Below are positions 6,229-6,782 of a stretch of 6,782 nt of DNA, in pieces (positions within the stretch are counted from its first letter, which is position 1; each line of letters starts with the position of its first letter). Both the position numbers and the translations under genes were made by a program. The notes below the pieces were generated by a model. That model searched no databases. It worked only from the letters and a program-made list of their open reading frames with translations, and had not been told where the DNA came from. Source of the stretch: Lachnospiraceae bacterium. GTDB taxonomy: Bacteria; Bacillota; Clostridia; Lachnospirales; Lachnospiraceae. The stretch is from assembly GCA_024403585.1 (NCBI GenBank), contig JAKSRN010000102.1, positions 1-6,782 on the forward strand. The letters are read 5' to 3'.

Positions 6229-6782
6229 ATGGCATCTTTTATCTTGAAAGGCAATATCTGTTACAGTTCCGGTAAAAGTAAAGTGGAGATCATCGAGAAA
6301 GGCTGTGTCATCTGTAAGGATGGCATCAGCCTCGGTGTCTTTCCAGCCGTTCCTGAACAGTATGCTGAATTTCCTTGTATTGACTGTGGCGATCAGCTGA
6401 TCATTCCAGGCATGACTGACCTGCATGTGCATGCACCTCAATATGCCTTCCGTGGTATGGCCATGGATCTTGAGCTGATCGACTGGCTCAATGCCTATAC
6501 CTTTGTGGAGGAGGCAAAATACAAAGACCTGGAGTATGCGGAAAAAGGCTACAGCATCTTTGTGGATGACCTGGTGAAGACCACCACCACAAGGGCCTGT
6601 ATCTTCGGAACCCTGCATACAGAAGCAACAAAACTTCTCATGGACAAGCTGGAAGAAGCAGGGTTGGTGGCTTATGTTGGTAAAGTGAACATGGACAGAA
6701 ACAGTCCACCTACTCTCTGCGAGGAGAGTGCAGAAAAGTCTGCTGAGGACACGGAAAAGTGGATTCTTGCAAGTGCAGGATA
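6229..6782 (+). CDS. guaD: Guanine deaminase (3' end outside window)
   Basis: This amidohydrolase-superfamily cytosolic enzyme converts guanine to xanthine and ammonia in purine salvage and catabolism. The start is supported by GGAGGA at 6216-6221, about eight bases before the ATG. Residues 1-60 form the small beta-sandwich region typical of the superfamily. IIPGMTDLHVHAPQYAFRG (58-76) then holds the metal-binding His66 and His68 and the PQ motif typical of guanine deaminases. DLELIDWLNAYTFVEEAKY (80-98) and GLVAYVGKVNMDRNSPPT are strong guanine deaminase signatures that separate it from cytosine deaminases and chlorohydrolases. The later metal ligands (two further His and an Asp) are beyond the window. 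The 184 visible codons are under half of the usual length of about 430. It lies 155 bases after the transporter, so it may have its own control or be read through from the operon. Adjacency to a nucleoside importer and deoB fits guanosine use. Confidence 0.93.
   Translation, partial: MASFILKGNICYSSGKSKVEIIEKGCVICKDGISLGVFPAVPEQYAEFPCIDCGDQLIIPGMTDLHVHAPQYAFRGMAMDLELIDWLNAYTFVEEAKYKDLEYAEKGYSIFVDDLVKTTTTRACIFGTLHTEATKLLMDKLEEAGLVAYVGKVNMDRNSPPTLCEESAEKSAEDTEKWILASAG

Noticed and set aside
6064..6618. Open frame on the - strand across the gap and the start of guaD
   Set aside because: It crosses the palindrome and lies opposite the strongly conserved guanine deaminase start. Its composition is not protein-like and no start signals were seen.

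Overview
The window is a purine nucleoside salvage locus, with all genes on the + strand. The organism is most likely an anaerobic Firmicute of the Clostridia, probably Lachnospiraceae-like. This rests on strong AGGAGG-type ribosome binding sites, a Gram-positive-style lipoprotein substrate-binding protein, the BMP/NupABC transporter type, and a moderate G+C codon style rich in AGA, GGA and CTG. The family placement is an inference; no marker gene is present to prove it.

Layout: (1) positions 1-1164 hold the 3' nearly complete part of deoB (phosphopentomutase), with only the first few codons outside the window. (2) 1165-1279 is a gap whose first half is a decayed head-to-tail copy of the end of deoB, followed by a small hairpin and the start signals of the next gene. 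(3) 1280-6073 is a tightly packed four-gene ABC importer: a BMP-family lipoprotein, a double-domain ATPase and two permeases, the last three joined by TAATG stop/start overlaps. (4) 6074-6228 is a 155-base gap dominated by one large imperfect palindrome of 88 bases (6112-6199). (5) 6229 to the end is the 5' part of a guanine deaminase gene.

How the genes fit together: the importer should bring in purine nucleosides. A nucleoside phosphorylase, not in this window, would split them into base and (deoxy)ribose-1-phosphate. DeoB moves the phosphate to give (deoxy)ribose-5-phosphate for central metabolism. Guanine deaminase turns guanine into xanthine. The presence of guanine deaminase suggests that guanosine or deoxyguanosine is a main substrate, but this is inference.

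I see no wholly new system here. The genes are recognisable members of known families. The unexplained parts are the two gaps (the deoB tail duplication and the long palindrome before the deaminase) and a hairpin with a local codon shift in the last codons of the second permease. No tRNA, rRNA, CRISPR array, transposase gene or known purine riboswitch was recognised.
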